A DNA stretch of 34,874 nucleotides, taken from Tannerella sp. Its GTDB lineage: Bacteria > Bacteroidota > Bacteroidia > Bacteroidales > Tannerellaceae. Both the position numbers and the translations under genes were made by a program. Positions 32,339 to 34,874 of this stretch are shown here, one piece after another. The stretch's first letter is position 1, and the number at the start of each line of letters is the position of its first letter. The DNA lies in the NCBI GenBank assembly GCA_031257565.1, contig JAIROL010000241.1:1-34874 (forward strand), read 5' to 3'. The notes beneath the pieces were generated by a model. It worked only from the letters and a program-made list of their open reading frames with translations. It made no database searches and was not told where the DNA came from.

Positions 32339-34874
32339 ATGGTAAAAGTAGTAGAAACGCCTTTGATGAAGCAGTATTTTGATATAAAAGCGAAGCATCC
32401 TGATGCAATATTATTGTTCAGAGTGGGCGACTTCTATGAGACGTATGGCGATGATGCGGTCATAAGCGCCGGGATATTAGGCATCGTACAAACCAAACGC
32501 TCTAATGGCTGTTCGCCGGATATTGCAATGGCGGGCTTTCCTCATCATGCGCTTGATACGTATCTTCCGAAACTGGTACGTGCGGGTAAAAGAGTGGCTA
32601 TTTGCGATCAGCTCGAAGATCCTAAAATGACGAAAAAACTTGTTAAACGGGGTATCACGGAATTGGTTACGCCGGGAATCTCGATTGACGATAATATTTT
32701 GAATAATAAAGAAAACAACTTTCTGGCGGCTGTTCATATCGGCAATTCTTTATGCGGCGTTGCATTTTTTGATATATCTACAGGCGAATTTCTTACGGCT
32801 GAAGGCGTTCCGGAATATATTGACAAGTTGTTAAATAATTTTGCGCCGAAAGAAGTTCTTGTTGAGCGCGATCGTCGTTCGCTTTTTGAAGAGCGTTTTG
32901 ACGCGCGTTGTCTTTTATATCCGATGGATGATTGGATTTTTACGGAAGATACGGCGCGTGAACGTTTGCTGAAACAGTTTGAAACAAAGACGTTAAAAGG
33001 ATTTGGAGTAAATGATTTGCATTATGGAGTAGTAGCTGCAGGAGCTATTCTTCATTATTTAGACATTACGCAGCATACGAATATAGGCCATATTACCTCT
33101 CTTTCGCGCATTGAAGAAGATTGTTATGTTCGTCTTGATAACTTTACCGTGCGTAATTTGGAACTACTTAGTCCCATGAATACAGGCGGCGTTTCGTTGC
33201 TTGACGTCATTGATAAAACAATATCTCCGATGGGAGGACGTTTGCTGAAACGATGGATCGTTTTTCCATTGAAAAATATAAAAGCTATTCAGGAACGTCA
33301 GGAGGTTGTGACGTCCTTTTTGAAAAATCCTGATAAAGCTGAAGAAATGGCCGTTTTATTAGCGCAAGTAGGCGATATGGAACGCATTATATCGAAGATT
33401 GCGGTAGGACGTGTGACGCCGCGTGAAATTGTGCAGTTAAAAGTCGCTTTATATACGATTGAACCGATAAAAAAAATCTGTGAGGAAAGCGATAATGAGC
33501 GCCTTCGAAGTTTTGGGCAAAAATTAGATCCGTGCGTCGTTATTCGTGATCGTATTGAAAAGGAAATAAAAGCGAATCCTCCTGTCTTGTTGAATAAAGG
33601 AGGCGTGATTGCTGAAGGCGTTAATGAAGAACTCGACGAGTTAAGACGGCTTGCTTATTCCGGAAAAGATTATTTGCTTAAAATACAACAACGCGAGACG
33701 GAACGTACAGGTATATCAAGTCTTAAGATCGCATTTAATAATGTATTTGGCTATTATATTGAGGTTCGTAACGCCCATAAAGATAAAGTTCCGCAGGAGT
33801 GGATACGAAAACAAACGCTTGTAAATGCGGAACGTTATATTACCGAGGAACTTAAAGAATATGAAGAAAGGATACTGGGCGCGGAAGAGAAAATTCTTTC
33901 TCTTGAATCGAAACTGTTCAATGAGTTGATACTTGATATTGCCGGGTATATTCCGCCAATACAAAATGATGCAAATAGAGTAGGGCAGATAGACTGTTTG
34001 CTGTCGTTTGCGCGTTGCGCTAAAATAAATAGGTATATATGTCCGATTGTCGACGATACGGAAGTGATTGATATTAAGGAAGGAAGACATCCCGTGATCG
34101 AAAAGCAGCTTCCGCCGGATTCCCCCTATATTGCAAATGACGTCTATCTTGATCGGAAAAAACAACAAATTATTATTATTACAGGGCCTAATATGGCGGG
34201 AAAGTCGGCTTTATTACGACAAACCGCGTTGATTGTGCTGATGGCGCAGATTGGAAGCTTTGTTCCGGCTGAGAGCGCGCATATTGGTTATATCGATAAG
34301 ATTTTTACGCGTGTCGGCGCGTCTGATAACATATCTTTGGGCGAGTCTACATTTATGGTCGAAATGACCGAAGCGTCGGAAATATTGAATAATCTTTCCG
34401 CCCGGAGTCTTGTTTTATTTGACGAGCTTGGACGTGGAACAAGTACTTATGATGGTATTTCAATAGCCTGGGCGATTGTAGAGTATATTCATGAACATCC
34501 TAAAAATCAGGCAAAAACACTTTTTGCGACACATTATCATGAATTAAACGAAATGGAACGTTCCTTTAAGCGGATAAAAAATTTTAACGTTTCTGTAAAA
34601 GAAGTTGATAATAAGGTGATTTTTATGCGTAAACTTATTCCGGGAGGTAGTGAACATAGTTTTGGAATACATGTGGCTAAAATGGCAGGAATGCCTAAAA
34701 GTATTGTAAAACGGGCAAATGAAATATTGAAGCAACTTGAATCGGATAATCGCCGGCAAGACATTAAAAATAAACCGGTTAAAAAACTCGCTTCTACAGC
34801 CGAAGGATATCAGTTTAGCCTTTTTCAGCTGGACGATCCTGTTTTGAGTCAGGTTCGCGATGAAATTAAAAACC
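32339..34874 (+). CDS. mutS: DNA mismatch repair protein MutS (3' end outside the window)
   Basis: MutS recognises mismatches and small loops and recruits MutL. The frame is open from the ATG at 32339 to the window edge, 845 residues, so only about 25 are likely missing. The mismatch-contacting F-x-E is Phe32-Tyr33-Glu34 (GDFYETYG). The connector, lever and clamp domains follow ([43 protein letters not shown]). The ATPase has Walker [10 protein letters not shown] (615-623), STFMVEMTE, Walker [14 protein letters not shown] (Asp695, Glu696) and THYHEL (His732). The C-terminus shows [13 protein letters not shown] and VKRANEIL. The FYE motif and full lever/clamp domains mark it as MutS1 rather than MutS2. 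mutL is not in the window. Confidence 0.97.
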   Translation, partial: MVKVVETPLMKQYFDIKAKHPDAILLFRVGDFYETYGDDAVISAGILGIVQTKRSNGCSPDIAMAGFPHHALDTYLPKLVRAGKRVAICDQLEDPKMTKKLVKRGITELVTPGISIDDNILNNKENNFLAAVHIGNSLCGVAFFDISTGEFLTAEGVPEYIDKLLNNFAPKEVLVERDRRSLFEERFDARCLLYPMDDWIFTEDTARERLLKQFETKTLKGFGVNDLHYGVVAAGAILHYLDITQHTNIGHITSLSRIEEDCYVRLDNFTVRNLELLSPMNTGGVSLLDVIDKTISPMGGRLLKRWIVFPLKNIKAIQERQEVVTSFLKNPDKAEEMAVLLAQVGDMERIISKIAVGRVTPREIVQLKVALYTIEPIKKICEESDNERLRSFGQKLDPCVVIRDRIEKEIKANPPVLLNKGGVIAEGVNEELDELRRLAYSGKDYLLKIQQRETERTGISSLKIAFNNVFGYYIEVRNAHKDKVPQEWIRKQTLVNAERYITEELKEYEERILGAEEKILSLESKLFNELILDIAGYIPPIQNDANRVGQIDCLLSFARCAKINRYICPIVDDTEVIDIKEGRHPVIEKQLPPDSPYIANDVYLDRKKQQIIIITGPNMAGKSALLRQTALIVLMAQIGSFVPAESAHIGYIDKIFTRVGASDNISLGESTFMVEMTEASEILNNLSARSLVLFDELGRGTSTYDGISIAWAIVEYIHEHPKNQAKTLFATHYHELNEMERSFKRIKNFNVSVKEVDNKVIFMRKLIPGGSEHSFGIHVAKMAGMPKSIVKRANEILKQLESDNRRQDIKNKPVKKLASTAEGYQFSLFQLDDPVLSQVRDEIKN

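Overview
The window reads as a stretch of a Bacteroidales (Bacteroidota) chromosome. Three things support this. Most transcription units are preceded by the phylum-specific -7 box TAnnTTTG with almost no Shine-Dalgarno sequence. The gene content is typical: PorX, a SprE/PorW-like lipoprotein, DUF4252 proteins, two-module M16 protease, NSS transporter and a parE-coaD-S41 cluster. Secreted proteins carry Bacteroidota-style signal peptides and lipoboxes. The genus cannot be fixed from sequence alone. No rRNA, tRNA, CRISPR array or intact mobile element was seen.

Layout. (1) 1-1265: the decayed end of a mobile element, a tyrosine recombinase with an in-frame amber stop and a substituted catalytic-motif residue, followed by a 13-bp perfect inverted repeat and a small unknown ORF. 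(2) 1370-3061 (-): a TPR lipoprotein with an OmpA-like segment. (3) 3237-9607 (+): aroA, a Cys-motif membrane protein, an ABC-3 metal permease, and a 1250-residue SprE/PorW-like TPR lipoprotein with a Lys/Glu-rich tail. (4) 9632-11503 (-): a RelA/SpoT homologue with an intact hydrolase domain and a synthetase domain that looks degenerate. (5) 11650-15602: a BASS-family transporter (+) facing an M16 protease (-). (6) 15838-22370 (+): a PBP4-type DacB, an acyltransferase-like protein, parE, coaD and an S41 tail-specific protease, the last four closely packed. (7) 22371-22794: a gene-free stretch of about 82% A+T between convergent genes, with repeated TTATCAAC motifs. (8) 22795-26844 (-): tsaE and porX, and upstream of them a four-gene DUF4252 / ECF sigma / anti-sigma-like / DUF4252 operon with its own ECF-type promoter. 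(9) 26965-27657 (-): a class III-like sirtuin without the usual zinc cysteines. (10) 27800-34873 (+): two FKBP isomerases (cytoplasmic and lipoprotein), a LolD-type ATPase with an NSS transporter, a membrane-anchored helix-hairpin-helix protein, and mutS, which runs off the window.

How the genes work together. Two genes belong to type IX secretion biology: the PorW/SprE-like lipoprotein and the response regulator PorX. In Porphyromonas PorX acts with an ECF sigma factor, and here an ECF sigma operon lies directly upstream of porX on the same strand, separated by a 53-nt gap holding nested palindromes beside the porX start codon. This is the most suggestive regulatory arrangement in the window. 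The remaining genes are mainly housekeeping: shikimate pathway, CoA synthesis, t6A modification, chromosome decatenation, mismatch repair and envelope protein quality control. I saw no clearly new defence or biosynthetic system. The best leads are the sigma/DUF4252/porX neighbourhood, the hydrolase-only-looking RelA/SpoT protein, and the AT-rich spacer.
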